Positions 52,343 through 60,612 of a DNA stretch of 64,000 bases are shown piece after piece. The stretch is from assembly GCF_009496005.1 (NCBI RefSeq), contig NZ_WIBF01000003.1, positions 1 to 64,000 on the forward strand. The letters run 5' to 3'. A program made the translations under genes and the position numbers. The notes under the pieces are model-generated. The model ran no database searches and was not told where the DNA came from. It was given only the letters and a program-made list of their open reading frames with translations. Source of the DNA: Tritonibacter litoralis. GTDB taxonomy: Bacteria; Pseudomonadota; Alphaproteobacteria; Rhodobacterales; Rhodobacteraceae. Every line of letters starts with the position of its first letter. Positions within the stretch are counted from its first letter, which is position 1.

Positions 52343-53152
52343 TCAGAGTCCCAGAACGTCCACCATATCATATTCACCCGGGGCCTTGCCCTGCCCCCAA
52401 AGCGCGGCTTTGACAGCACCGCGCGCGAAAATAGCCCGGTCGGTGGCCATGTGGCGCAAAATGATACGTTCGCCTGCGGCGGCAAAAAGAACGTCGTGTT
52501 CGCCCACAATGTCACCGCCCCGGATCACCGAGAACCCGATATCGCCCTTCTTACGTGCGCCAGTGATCCCGTCGCGCGCGCGGTCTTCAACGTCCGTGAG
52601 CTTGACGCCACGTCCTTCGGCGGCGGCTTCGCCCAGCATCAATGCGGTGCCTGACGGCGCGTCGACCTTGTGATGGTGATGGGCTTCGATCACTTCGATG
52701 TCAAAGTCTTCATCCAACGCAGCCGCGACCTTTTTGGTGAGCTGCATCAAGAGGTTCACGCCCAAACTCATATTGCCGGCACGTACAATCGGCGTTTTCT
52801 GCGCCGATGGTGCCAGCTGAGCGATCTGATCTTCGGTCATGCCAGTGGTGCCAATAACATGAACGCACCCGGCCTGGGCTGCCAGCTTGGCAAACGCAAT
52901 CGTAGCCTCGGGGGCGGTGAAATCGATCACCGCCTCGGCTTGTGTGAAAGCCGCCAACGCATCATCGGTGACAGTAACGCCCAAGGGAGTCCCCCCCATC
53001 GCTTCGCCCAGATCGCGGCCGACCCAGTCATGGCCTGTACGTTCCACTGCGCCAGCCAGCCTTGCCTTGTCGCTCTCCAGAACCGTCTTGATCAGCATTT
53101 GTCCCATACGCCCCGAGGCGCCGGTGATCACAATTCCGGGGAGGTCAGTCAT
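52343..53152 (-). CDS. dapB: 4-hydroxy-tetrahydrodipicolinate reductase
   Basis: A 269-residue enzyme of lysine and diaminopimelate synthesis. Rossmann motif [14 protein letters not shown] (residues 8-21), [21 protein letters not shown], and catalytic [20 protein letters not shown]. It reduces hydroxy-tetrahydrodipicolinate with NAD(P)H. The ATG at 53152 has AAAGGA upstream; the frame's start at 53281 is not supported and would run into the rbfA region on the other strand. Divergent from rbfA by 89 bases. Confidence 0.96.
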   Translation of the reverse strand: MTDLPGIVITGASGRMGQMLIKTVLESDKARLAGAVERTGHDWVGRDLGEAMGGTPLGVTVTDDALAAFTQAEAVIDFTAPEATIAFAKLAAQAGCVHVIGTTGMTEDQIAQLAPSAQKTPIVRAGNMSLGVNLLMQLTKKVAAALDEDFDIEVIEAHHHHKVDAPSGTALMLGEAAAEGRGVKLTDVEDRARDGITGARKKGDIGFSVIRGGDIVGEHDVLFAAAGERIILRHMATDRAIFARGAVKAALWGQGKAPGEYDMVDVLGL

Positions 53153-53241
53153 GGCTCTGGTCCTTTGATAAACGTGCTGAAATCCTCCTACAGCGGCTGG
53201 CAGCGCTTGGCAAAGGGAGGAAATCGGCATAAATCGGAAAT

Positions 53242-53637
53242 ATGGCAAAGAACAAATTTCATGATGGTCCCGGTCCTTCACAACGTCAGCTCCGTGTGGG
53301 AGAGCTGATCCGCCGCACCCTGTCTGAGGTGCTGGCGCGTGGCGATATTCATGACCCCGACCTCAACCGTATGTCGATCACTGTGGGAGAGGTGCGCACC
53401 TCGCCGGATCTGAAAATCGCAACCGCCTATGTGCTGCCCTTGGGTGGACAGGGCCAAGATCAAGTGGTGCAGCTGCTGGCGCGCAACAAAGCAGAGCTGC
53501 GCAGGGTCATTGGCAAGAAACTGGGGTTGAAGTTCACTCCTGATCTGCGCTTCCAGCTGGATCAGACCTTTGATCAGATGGATGAGACCCGACGGATGCT
53601 GGATCAGGACGCGGTGCGCCGCGATATCGACGAGTGA
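53242..53637 (+). CDS. rbfA: ribosome-binding factor A
   Basis: A 131-residue KH-like protein that helps 30S maturation (16S rRNA 5' end processing). Family motifs: [40 protein letters not shown] and [17 protein letters not shown]. No strong Shine-Dalgarno precedes the ATG. First gene of the rbfA-truB-rpsO-pnp region; its TGA overlaps the GTG start of the next gene. Confidence 0.94.
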   Translation: MAKNKFHDGPGPSQRQLRVGELIRRTLSEVLARGDIHDPDLNRMSITVGEVRTSPDLKIATAYVLPLGGQGQDQVVQLLARNKAELRRVIGKKLGLKFTPDLRFQLDQTFDQMDETRRMLDQDAVRRDIDE

Positions 53638-54389
53638 TCCGTGTCGCCTGCTTTTTTCTGTGCTTTTGCATAGCGTTGGCAGGCGGGGCACCGCGCGCCC
53701 AGGCGGTTGAATGCCGCAACATCTCATATGAGAGCAATCGCTATTCGATCTGCGAAGTCGACGCAGTCCACGAGCAGCTGCGGCTGTTTCTGCGGGATGA
53801 TGCCGGCAATGTGATCGGTCATTTCTCAAGCCTGGACAAGCAGCTCGACGCGGTTGGACAAGTGCTGAGTTTTGCCACCAATGCCGGCATGTATCACGCG
53901 GACCGCTCACCGGTTGGTCTGTTTGTCGAACAGGGCGAAGAGGTCATGCACCTGGTGCCCAATGCGGGTCCGGGCAATTTTGGATTGTTGCCTAATGGGA
54001 TCTTTTGCATCCGTCAGGGGCGGGCGGATGTGTTTGAAACGCTCGCCTTTCGCGACAGCGGCGTGACCTGTGATTATGCCACCCAATCGGGTCCGATGCT
54101 GGTGATCGACGGTGCACTGCACCCTCGTTTTCTGCCTGATTCGACCTCCTATTATGTGCGCAACGGGGTTGGCACCTCGGCGGACGGCACCCGTGTGGTT
54201 TTTGTGATCTCCCGCAATGCAGTGACCTTTCACCAGTTTGGCAGCCTGTTTCGGGACCACCTGGAACTGCCCAGTGCCTTGTATTTTGACGGCAATATCT
54301 CGCGGCTGCATGCACCACAGATCGGACGTAGCGATGCGGGCTTTATGATGGGGCCGATCGTTGGCGTTGTAGAGGACAAAGTCAATTGA
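53634..54389 (+). CDS. exported phosphodiester glycosidase family protein (DUF2233-like)
   Basis: A 251-residue protein starting at GTG 53634 (GTGA overlap with rbfA). Signal peptide [20 protein letters not shown]. The NAGPA-type core is visible: [52 protein letters not shown]. Related enzymes cleave GlcNAc-1-phosphodiesters; the substrate here is unknown. The gene is inserted between rbfA and truB, which are usually neighbours. Confidence 0.87.
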   Translation: MIRVACFFLCFCIALAGGAPRAQAVECRNISYESNRYSICEVDAVHEQLRLFLRDDAGNVIGHFSSLDKQLDAVGQVLSFATNAGMYHADRSPVGLFVEQGEEVMHLVPNAGPGNFGLLPNGIFCIRQGRADVFETLAFRDSGVTCDYATQSGPMLVIDGALHPRFLPDSTSYYVRNGVGTSADGTRVVFVISRNAVTFHQFGSLFRDHLELPSALYFDGNISRLHAPQIGRSDAGFMMGPIVGVVEDKVN

Positions 54390-54479
54390 CCGAAATCCTC
54401 CTTTGGCCGCCCGTTTGAATTGACAGCACCGGAGGCTTGGGCTACCTCGCGCGCCTCATCACAGACACAAGGGTAGGCA

Positions 54480-55388
54480 ATGGCACGCAAACGCAAAGGG
54501 CGCGATATTTCTGGCTGGCTGGTTATCGACAAACCGGCTGGGATGACCTCGACCGCGGTTGTGAACAAGGTCCGCTGGGCGATGGAAGCGCAGAAGGCAG
54601 GCCATGCGGGCACGCTGGACCCTGAGGCTACGGGCGTTTTGGCCATTGCTTTGGGTGAAGCCACCAAGACCGTGCCGTTTATCACCGATGCGATGAAGGC
54701 CTATACCTTTACCGTGCGGCTGGGTCAGGCCACCAATACGGATGATGCCGAAGGCGAAGTCATAGCCGAAAGCGATGCGCGCCCGACGGATGAACAGATC
54801 AAGGACGCTTTGCTGCCGTTTCTGGGTGAGATCCAGCAGGTGCCCCCCAAATTTTCCGCCGTGAAGGTTGATGGGGAGCGCGCCTATAAGCTGGCGCGCG
54901 ACGGGGAAGACGTCGAACTGGCGGCGCGCCCCTTGTGGGTGGAAGAGCTGTTCCTGATTGACCGTCCCGACGCCGATCACGTGGTATTGGAGATGACCTG
55001 CGGCAAAGGCGGCTATGTCCGCTCTATCGCACGGGATCTGGGTGAGGCTTTGGGGTGTCACGCCCATGTCAAAGAACTACGCCGGATCTGGTCCGGTCCC
55101 TTCGAAGTCGAGGATGCGTTGAAATGGCCGGATGTGGAACGGATGGAACGCACGCCAGAACTCGACACGCATATGCGTCCTTTGGAACAGGGGCTGGATG
55201 GTCTGCCCGAGGTCAAATGCACGTCCGAGGGCGCGGTGCGCCTCAAAAACGGCAATCCGGGCATGGTCATGCCCAATGATGAGGTCGAATACGGGGATGA
55301 AGCCTGGGCCTCGATCGAAGGCAAAGCTGTGGCTGTAGGCATCTACAAATCCGGAAGCCTGCATCCCAGCCGGGTGTTCAACCAGTAA
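54480..55388 (+). CDS. truB: tRNA pseudouridine-55 synthase
   Basis: A 302-residue TruB. Catalytic Asp lies in [14 protein letters not shown] (near residue 43); [33 protein letters not shown] and [18 protein letters not shown] follow. It makes pseudouridine 55 in the T-loop of tRNAs. Start at the ATG 54480. Comes 90 bases after the glycosidase gene. Confidence 0.96.
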   Translation: MARKRKGRDISGWLVIDKPAGMTSTAVVNKVRWAMEAQKAGHAGTLDPEATGVLAIALGEATKTVPFITDAMKAYTFTVRLGQATNTDDAEGEVIAESDARPTDEQIKDALLPFLGEIQQVPPKFSAVKVDGERAYKLARDGEDVELAARPLWVEELFLIDRPDADHVVLEMTCGKGGYVRSIARDLGEALGCHAHVKELRRIWSGPFEVEDALKWPDVERMERTPELDTHMRPLEQGLDGLPEVKCTSEGAVRLKNGNPGMVMPNDEVEYGDEAWASIEGKAVAVGIYKSGSLHPSRVFNQ

Positions 55389-55418
55389 CCCTGCTTGCGT
55401 CATAGCCTCGCCCATGGC

Positions 55419-55937
55419 ATGGCGCGGGGCATGTTTACACGCCATCATACCAAGGGCGATGCGCCCTCCTCTGCGGTGTATTCCGAATGCGAGACCTATC
55501 GCTATGCGCTGACACGGGTCTGGGATACTTCCGGCAGACGGGTGATGTTTGTGATGCTGAACCCGTCCAAGGCAACCGAGGTTCAAAACGACCCGACCAT
55601 AGAACGCTGTGAACGCCGCGCCCGCACCCTAGGGTTTGGAGGTTTTCGGGCCACAAACATCTTTGCCTATCGCGCCACCGATCCTCGCGATATGCGCGCT
55701 GCAGATGCGCCTGAGGGGCCTGCAAATATGGAGACCCTGCGCGAGGGCGCGGATTGGGCGGATACAGTGATCTGCGCCTGGGGCACACATGGGGCCTATC
55801 GAAACCAGGGCCCGCAGGTCGCGGAATTGCTGCGCGGGACAGGGAAACCCTTGTATCATCTTGGTCTTAGCAAGGCGGGGCACCCAAAACACCCGCTGTA
55901 CATCGCCTATGTCCAACAGCCACAGCTGTGGGTATAG
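55419..55937 (+). CDS. DUF1643 family protein
   Basis: A 172-residue protein of DUF1643: YRYALTRVWDTSGRRVMFVM followed by LNPSKATEVQNDPTIERCER, then GFGGFRATNIFAYRATDPRD and PLYHLGLSKAGHPKHPLY. Function unknown. Start uncertain: ATGs at 55419 and 55431 and a TTG at 55395 are possible. It lies between truB and the RTX-repeat gene. Confidence 0.82.
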   Translation: MARGMFTRHHTKGDAPSSAVYSECETYRYALTRVWDTSGRRVMFVMLNPSKATEVQNDPTIERCERRARTLGFGGFRATNIFAYRATDPRDMRAADAPEGPANMETLREGADWADTVICAWGTHGAYRNQGPQVAELLRGTGKPLYHLGLSKAGHPKHPLYIAYVQQPQLWV

Positions 55938-56041
55938 TTTACAGCACTCGCCAGATGTTCTCTTTTTGTTTCACGCAATTTAAAGGTGTTTGACGCACAA
56001 TTTGGCGACCCTGACTGATTTCAGTGTTGGAGATGGTGCTG

Positions 56042-57040
56042 ATGTTCTTGATTGCCAGTGTTATGACCCTCGTCGCTGCAAGCGGTTTTTTGTTTGTGGG
56101 CCAATCTGACGACGACACCGATTCTGACGGCGGTGAGGGGCGCGCAGAACCCTCTGAGGACGCCAGCCGCCCTGCCGATCTTGATGTCACGCCTTTGGAT
56201 GAGTTTCTGGGCGATGAGGCACAAGACCAACCGGTGCTGGGCAGCATTGGTGCCGACACAATGGAAGGCGGCATGGGGGATGATCTGCTGCACGGCCTCG
56301 ACGGGCCAGATCAATTCAATGGCCGAGAGGGCGCTGACACAGTTCTGGGCGGCGCAGGTCAGGACATGATCCATGGCGCTGAGGGCGACGACAGTCTGAT
56401 GGGCGGGGCCGACGCAGATGTGTTGCACGGCGAAGATGGCGATGATTGGTTAAGCGGCGGATCTGGAGACGATCAGATCTTTGGGCATTTTGGCAATGAT
56501 GTCATTGACGGCGGAGCCGGTGACGACAGCGTGCATGCGGGACAAGGCAGTGATTATCTGGACGGCCAGGACGGCGACGATGCGCTGCACGGCAATGATG
56601 GGGACGACACATTGGTTGGCGGATTGGGGGCTGACACTTTGTTTGGCGGCTATGATGCCGATCTCATTCTGGGGGACGATGACGATCTGCAAGATTATTT
56701 GAACGGCGGCGCAGGGGCAGACACGCTGTTTGCCGGAACAAATGACATTGTTACCGGCGGCAGCGACGCAGATCAGGTTGTGGTCAGTGACGCCGAAGAC
56801 AGCGATGGCATTCAGATCATAGACTTTGAACCTGGCGTGGACGAGCTGGTCATCCCCTGGGATTTTGATCCGCTGGATCCGCCCATTGTTGCCATCCAAC
56901 CCGCCCTGGACGCGCCGGATCAGACAGAGGTACGCGTGGATGACCACCTGGTCGCGACGCTGGCTGCTGGTACCCAGATTGAAATGGCGGATATCATCTT
57001 GCAATCCACAACGGCGGGCACGCCACTGACGCAGATCTGA
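56042..57040 (+). CDS. RTX calcium-binding repeat protein with N-terminal hydrophobic anchor
   Basis: A 332-residue protein: hydrophobic helix MFLIASVMTLVAASGFLFVG, an acidic linker (DDDTDSDGGEG...), then about 130 residues of RTX nonapeptides (GGxGxDxux), e.g. GGAGDDSVHAGQGSDYLDGQ, and a C-terminal beta-rich tail with IIDFEPGVDELVIPWDF. RTX repeats fold on Ca2+ outside the cell. A type I secretion signal would be C-terminal; no secretion genes are nearby, and the N-terminal helix could anchor it instead. The ATG at 56042 follows GGAG by 9 bases. Confidence 0.82.
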   Translation: MFLIASVMTLVAASGFLFVGQSDDDTDSDGGEGRAEPSEDASRPADLDVTPLDEFLGDEAQDQPVLGSIGADTMEGGMGDDLLHGLDGPDQFNGREGADTVLGGAGQDMIHGAEGDDSLMGGADADVLHGEDGDDWLSGGSGDDQIFGHFGNDVIDGGAGDDSVHAGQGSDYLDGQDGDDALHGNDGDDTLVGGLGADTLFGGYDADLILGDDDDLQDYLNGGAGADTLFAGTNDIVTGGSDADQVVVSDAEDSDGIQIIDFEPGVDELVIPWDFDPLDPPIVAIQPALDAPDQTEVRVDDHLVATLAAGTQIEMADIILQSTTAGTPLTQI

Positions 57041-57062
57041 GCAACGCTCTGGGACTTAGCCT

Positions 57063-57091
57063 TTGCCAAATCCGCAAAATCGGATTATACG
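57063..57091 (+). promoter_or_regulatory. sigma-70 promoter of rpsO
   Basis: TTGCCA (57063-57068), 17-base spacer, TATACG (57086-57091), 106 bases before the rpsO start; good consensus spacing. The intervening leader is long enough for the translational control by S15 known in other bacteria. Confidence 0.6.
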
Positions 57092-57197
57092 CGCCCATCC
57101 GCGGGATTCGTTTTGGATCCGGCGGTTTTCTCCATGGGCCTGTGCTGGACGACATCCCGGCCTGCGCCATTCACCTTTAACCCAAAAGGAGACCCCG

Positions 57198-57467
57198 ATG
57201 TCGATCACTGCTGAAGAAAAAGCACGCGTCATGAAAGAATTCGGCACCAAGGACGGCGACACCGGTTCGCCTGAAGTCCAGGTTGCCATCCTGACCTCGC
57301 GCATCAACACGCTGACCGAACACTTCAAAACCCACAAAAAAGACAACCACGGTCGCCGTGGCCTTTTGAAGATGGTTGCGCAGCGTCGTAAGCTGTTGGA
57401 CTACCTGAAAGGCAAAGAAGAGGCACGTTACGCTGACCTCATCAAACGCCTGGGCATCCGCCGCTAA
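57198..57467 (+). CDS. rpsO: 30S ribosomal protein S15
   Basis: An 89-residue S15: [59 protein letters not shown]. Start at 57198 after AAAAGGAGACCCC; the longer frame from 57063 has no support. Binds 16S rRNA and nucleates the platform. Followed by a terminator. Confidence 0.97.
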   Translation: MSITAEEKARVMKEFGTKDGDTGSPEVQVAILTSRINTLTEHFKTHKKDNHGRRGLLKMVAQRRKLLDYLKGKEEARYADLIKRLGIRR

Positions 57468-57493
57468 GGTATTTTCGACCACAAGTCGAGCAG

Positions 57494-57531
57494 CCGCGTC
57501 CCCCGCATCAAACCGGGGGCGCGGTTTTTTT
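57494..57531 (+). terminator. intrinsic terminator of rpsO
   Basis: CCGCGTCCCC and GGGGCGCGG pair with one G-U over about 10 positions, followed by TTTTTTT (57525-57531). Confidence 0.8.
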
Positions 57532-57574
57532 GTATGGCACATCTGGCGGCTTGAGCTTCGTCACAATATGTGCT

Positions 57575-57589
57575 TGTTACGATATAACA
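57575..57589 (+). promoter_or_regulatory. Zur box upstream of the COG0523 GTPase gene
   Basis: TGTTACGATATAACA is a near-perfect 15-base palindrome (TGTTAyratrTAACA) matching alphaproteobacterial Zur sites. It is flanked by GTGCT and AGCAC with a one-base bulge, extending the dyad to 57570-57595. It sits 21 bases before the preferred gene start and would overlap the promoter. Confidence 0.75.
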
Positions 57590-57610
57590 TAGCACACAAT
57601 GAGAGAAACA

Positions 57611-58819
57611 ATGGCTGATACACGCTTGCCGGTGACAGTCCTGTCCGGATTTCTTGGCGCAGGAAAAACCACGCTGCTGAACCGTATCCTGAACAACCGC
57701 GAAGGGTTGCGGGTGGCAGTGATTGTGAACGATATGTCCGACGTCAATATTGATGCCGAACTGGTGCGGGCCGGGGGCGCGGACCTCAGCCGGACCGAAG
57801 AGACATTGGTTGAGATGTCCAACGGCTGCATCTGCTGCACCTTGCGCGATGACCTGCTGGATGAAGTCCGCCGTTTGGCCGAGGAAAAGCGGTTTGATTA
57901 CCTGTTGATCGAATCCACCGGTATCGCCGAGCCGCTGCCGGTTGCCACCACCTTTGAATTCCGCGACGAAGACGGTGACAGCCTGGTTGACGTGGCGCGC
58001 CTGGACACCATGGTGACCGTGGTGGATGCGGTGAACTTGCTGCGTGACTTTGCCAGCCATGATCTGCTTGAAGACCGTGGCGAGACATTGGGCCCCGAGG
58101 ATGACCGGACCCTGGTACATCTGCTGACAGATCAGCTGGAATTTGCGGATGTTGTGGTTTTGAACAAAGTGGATGACGCAGGCCCCACAAACACTGACGC
58201 GGCCCGCAAGATCATCCGCAGCCTGAACGCAGACGCCAAGATTATTGAGACGTCTTTTGCCAAGGTTGCGCCAGAAGAGATCCTGAACACCGGTCTCTTT
58301 GACTTTGAAAAGGCGCATGAACATCCCATGTGGGCCAAGGAGCTGTATGGCTTTGCTGATCACACGCCGGAAACCGAAGAATACGGCATTCAATCCTTCA
58401 CATACCGTGCGCGTGCGCCATTTGATCCGGTGCGAATTCATAAGCTGCTGAACAGCCCGCTGGATGGGGTGATCCGCGCCAAAGGCCATTTCTGGGTTGC
58501 CACCCGTCCCAAATGGGTGGCCGAATTCTCGCTTGCCGGTGCATTGTCCAGCGTTGCGCCCCTGGGCACCTGGTGGGCCTCAGTATCCGAGGATCGCCGC
58601 CCCCCGCAAGCCGCGGAATACCTGGCAAATGTCTGGGAAGAACCATTTGGGGACCGCCGCCAGGAGCTGGTGTTTATTGGCGCGGGCATCGACTGGCCCA
58701 AGCTGGAGGCCGAGCTGGACGATTGTCTGATGGCAGAGGTCACGCCCAGCGATCTGGATTCGCTGGCCGATCTGCCGGATCCCTTCCCTGCGTGGCGTAC
58801 CGCGCACGAAGCGGCGTAA
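57611..58819 (+). CDS. zinc-responsive COG0523 GTPase (CobW/ZigA/ZNG1 family)
   Basis: A 402-residue G3E GTPase. Walker [18 protein letters not shown], the metal motif NGCICCTLR (CxCC), [16 protein letters not shown], and a C-terminal CobW-C domain ([20 protein letters not shown]). It hands zinc to client proteins under shortage or is involved in metal-cofactor delivery. The Zur box directly upstream supports the zinc role. The ATG at 57611 (after GAGA) is used; an ATG at 57599 is possible. Confidence 0.93.
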   Translation: MADTRLPVTVLSGFLGAGKTTLLNRILNNREGLRVAVIVNDMSDVNIDAELVRAGGADLSRTEETLVEMSNGCICCTLRDDLLDEVRRLAEEKRFDYLLIESTGIAEPLPVATTFEFRDEDGDSLVDVARLDTMVTVVDAVNLLRDFASHDLLEDRGETLGPEDDRTLVHLLTDQLEFADVVVLNKVDDAGPTNTDAARKIIRSLNADAKIIETSFAKVAPEEILNTGLFDFEKAHEHPMWAKELYGFADHTPETEEYGIQSFTYRARAPFDPVRIHKLLNSPLDGVIRAKGHFWVATRPKWVAEFSLAGALSSVAPLGTWWASVSEDRRPPQAAEYLANVWEEPFGDRRQELVFIGAGIDWPKLEAELDDCLMAEVTPSDLDSLADLPDPFPAWRTAHEAA

Positions 58820-59077
58820 GTGGCGCGGCACGGCAACCGAGGGGACACCGGCCTACGCAGCCGGGTCCGCCCAGGCGATCCCATGGAAGCGTTTGACCGG
58901 TTGCCGCCGGAGTTGAGAAAATGGATGACCGGGGCTAATTTGCCCTGGTCTCCGAAATCCTGCGATCGGATCTGGCAAAAGGCCAAAAAAAACGGCCTTC
59001 CGGTGGCTGAGCGATTGATCCTGCTGGACCAAATCGAAGCTGCCACCCTGCGCAAAGCCCGCAATTCTGTGGTCTGA
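58820..59077 (+). CDS. DUF6525 family protein
   Basis: An 85-residue basic protein starting at GTG 58820, immediately behind the GTPase stop (TAA at 58817-58819). It contains PMEAFDRLPPELRKWMTGAN and LPWSPKSCDRIWQKAK; a family of unknown function in Rhodobacterales. Co-transcription with the zinc GTPase is likely, as there is no gap. Confidence 0.75.
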   Translation: MARHGNRGDTGLRSRVRPGDPMEAFDRLPPELRKWMTGANLPWSPKSCDRIWQKAKKNGLPVAERLILLDQIEAATLRKARNSVV

Positions 59078-59108
59078 TCTGCGGGCCCGAAATTAATTTC
59101 AAAAAACC

Positions 59109-59136
59109 TGTCACAGTTCTGGGTACCCCACGCTCT
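59109..59136 (+). promoter_or_regulatory. possible ECF-type promoter of the SRPBCC/sigma pair
   Basis: TGTCACA at 59109-59115 is the -35 motif of ECF41 sigma promoters; CGCT at 59131-59134 follows after 15 bases where CGTC at 16 would be expected. A weak match but it is placed 52 bases before the SRPBCC start and would allow autoregulation by the adjacent sigma factor. Confidence 0.25.
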
Positions 59137-59187
59137 TTATTTATGTCCCGTCGGATAAATCGGCGGTCATTGATATGGAGAGACAAG

Positions 59188-59589
59188 ATGAAAACCTTTG
59201 ACGTTCAATCTATTGGCATCGAAAAACCCGCCGCCGCTGTGTATGAGTTTATCGCCCGTCCGCAGAACCTGACCCAATGGACCAACGCTTTTGAGCGTGC
59301 CGACGAAACCTCGGCTGATCTGGTGACGCCGGCTGGTGCGGTCCCCATTCAGCTGAAGACCGTCGCCAACGCAGAGGCCGGTTCGGTCGACTGGCATATG
59401 ACCTTCCCTGATGGATCCGTTGGCACCGCTTTTTCCCGCGTGACACCGGATGGCGCAGAAAAATCCATCTATACCTTTGTTTTGATGGCACCGCCTGTGC
59501 CGTTGGAAGCATTGGAGGGTGCGCTGCAGGAGCAAATGGGTATTCTGGCCAAGGAATTGGTGGATCTTAAAACACAGCTGGAAGCATGA
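59188..59589 (+). CDS. SRPBCC (START-like) fold protein
   Basis: A 133-residue protein: KTFDVQSIGIEKPAAAVYEF and IARPQNLTQWTNAFERAD mark the SRPBCC start; a hydrophobic-ligand pocket fold. GGAG lies before the ATG at 59188. Its TGA overlaps the ATG of the sigma factor gene (ATGA), so the two are coupled; it may sense a small molecule for the sigma, but there is no direct proof. Confidence 0.8.
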   Translation: MKTFDVQSIGIEKPAAAVYEFIARPQNLTQWTNAFERADETSADLVTPAGAVPIQLKTVANAEAGSVDWHMTFPDGSVGTAFSRVTPDGAEKSIYTFVLMAPPVPLEALEGALQEQMGILAKELVDLKTQLEA

Positions 59590-60440
59590 TCGTTTTTGAT
59601 GAGCAGCAGATCAGAGAAGCGTGCGCGGGAAACCGCGCCGCTTTGGAGGCGATTGTACGCGCGGCCGAACGGCCCATTTTCAATCTGGCGCTGCGGATGC
59701 TGGCCAATCGCGCAGACGCCGAGGACGCCACCCAAGAAATCCTGATCAAGATCATCACCCACATCGGGGCTTTGCGTGACATCAATGCTGCCGGAGCCTG
59801 GGCAATGCAGATTGCCTGCCGGGATCTGATGGGCCGCCGCAAACGTGGCCGGGTTGAATCCATGCGCCTGACGTTTGAAGGGTTTACTGCCGATCTGGAC
59901 CACGGGCGTCAGGATCTGGCCGACGGCACCCTGTCGCAGGCGGAAACAACCCTAGCGCTGGAAGAGGTCAAGGTCGGCTGCACCCTGGCGATGTTGACCT
60001 GTCTGCAACGGCCCGCCCGCATGGCCTATATCTTGGGCGAGATCTTTGAGATGACCGACCAGGAAGCCGCCCATGCGATGGATATCACCCCGGCTGCCTT
60101 TCGCCAGCGGCTGACACGGGCGCGCAAGGCGGTCACCGAATTTGTCACCCAAACCTGTGGGGTGGTGTCCGCTGAAAATCGCTGTCGCTGCGCTTCACGT
60201 ATTACACCTGCATTGGCGCAGAAGAGGATCCACAAAGGGCAGTCTGAATTCGGATTGGACAAAACCCCGCGCCACACACCCAATCAGATATCGGCATATG
60301 TGCGTCAGTTGGAACAGGGGCGCGCGACCGCAGCGCTGATGCGCTCGAACCCGGATTTTCCAACAGAAGTTGGTGCGATGGTGTTGTCCCTGGTGGATGT
60401 GCAAGCGTCAGAGGGCAAATCTCTGCGCGCGCCTATATAA
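59586..60440 (+). CDS. ECF sigma factor with C-terminal cysteine cluster
   Basis: A 284-residue extracytoplasmic-function sigma factor. Region 2 reads RPIFNLALRMLANRADAEDA then TQEILIKI, region 4 reads GEIFEMTDQEAAHAMDITPA then AFRQRLTRARKAV. The extra C-terminal part (about 195-284) has CGVVSAENRCRCA, a CxnCxC cluster likely to bind zinc or to be redox-sensitive, followed by HTPNQISAYVRQLEQ. No anti-sigma gene is adjacent. The extension may replace it as a regulatory domain. Confidence 0.88.
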   Translation: MIVFDEQQIREACAGNRAALEAIVRAAERPIFNLALRMLANRADAEDATQEILIKIITHIGALRDINAAGAWAMQIACRDLMGRRKRGRVESMRLTFEGFTADLDHGRQDLADGTLSQAETTLALEEVKVGCTLAMLTCLQRPARMAYILGEIFEMTDQEAAHAMDITPAAFRQRLTRARKAVTEFVTQTCGVVSAENRCRCASRITPALAQKRIHKGQSEFGLDKTPRHTPNQISAYVRQLEQGRATAALMRSNPDFPTEVGAMVLSLVDVQASEGKSLRAPI

Positions 60441-60495
60441 AAGGCTTCTTTGCAAATCTTCCAAATTCAGCTAATGACCGAGCATCTGAGACGAT

Positions 60496-60612
60496 GTGCC
60501 CGGACCCTGGCACGCGAAAGAAAGATAAATGGGGTCGGCGGCAATGGGGCCGCCACGCAAACGGAAGACCCGGGATACGCCTGGGAGCGCTTCCAATTAG
60601 GATACGAAACGT
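60496..60612 (+). promoter_or_regulatory. pnp leader with two small hairpins
   Basis: GTGCC / GGCAC (60496-60500, 60509-60513) and GGCGGC / GCCGCC (60537-60542, 60549-60554) stand in the 172 bases between the sigma stop and the pnp start. In E. coli the pnp leader is folded and cut by RNase III in autoregulation; these hairpins may serve likewise. GGAT precedes the start. Confidence 0.35.

Noticed and set aside
56250-56720. Tandem short repeats suspected to be CRISPR-like or a DNA repeat array
   Set aside because: They are the codons of RTX nonapeptides (GGxGxDxux) in one reading frame; spacing is 27 bases or multiples and there are no unique spacers.
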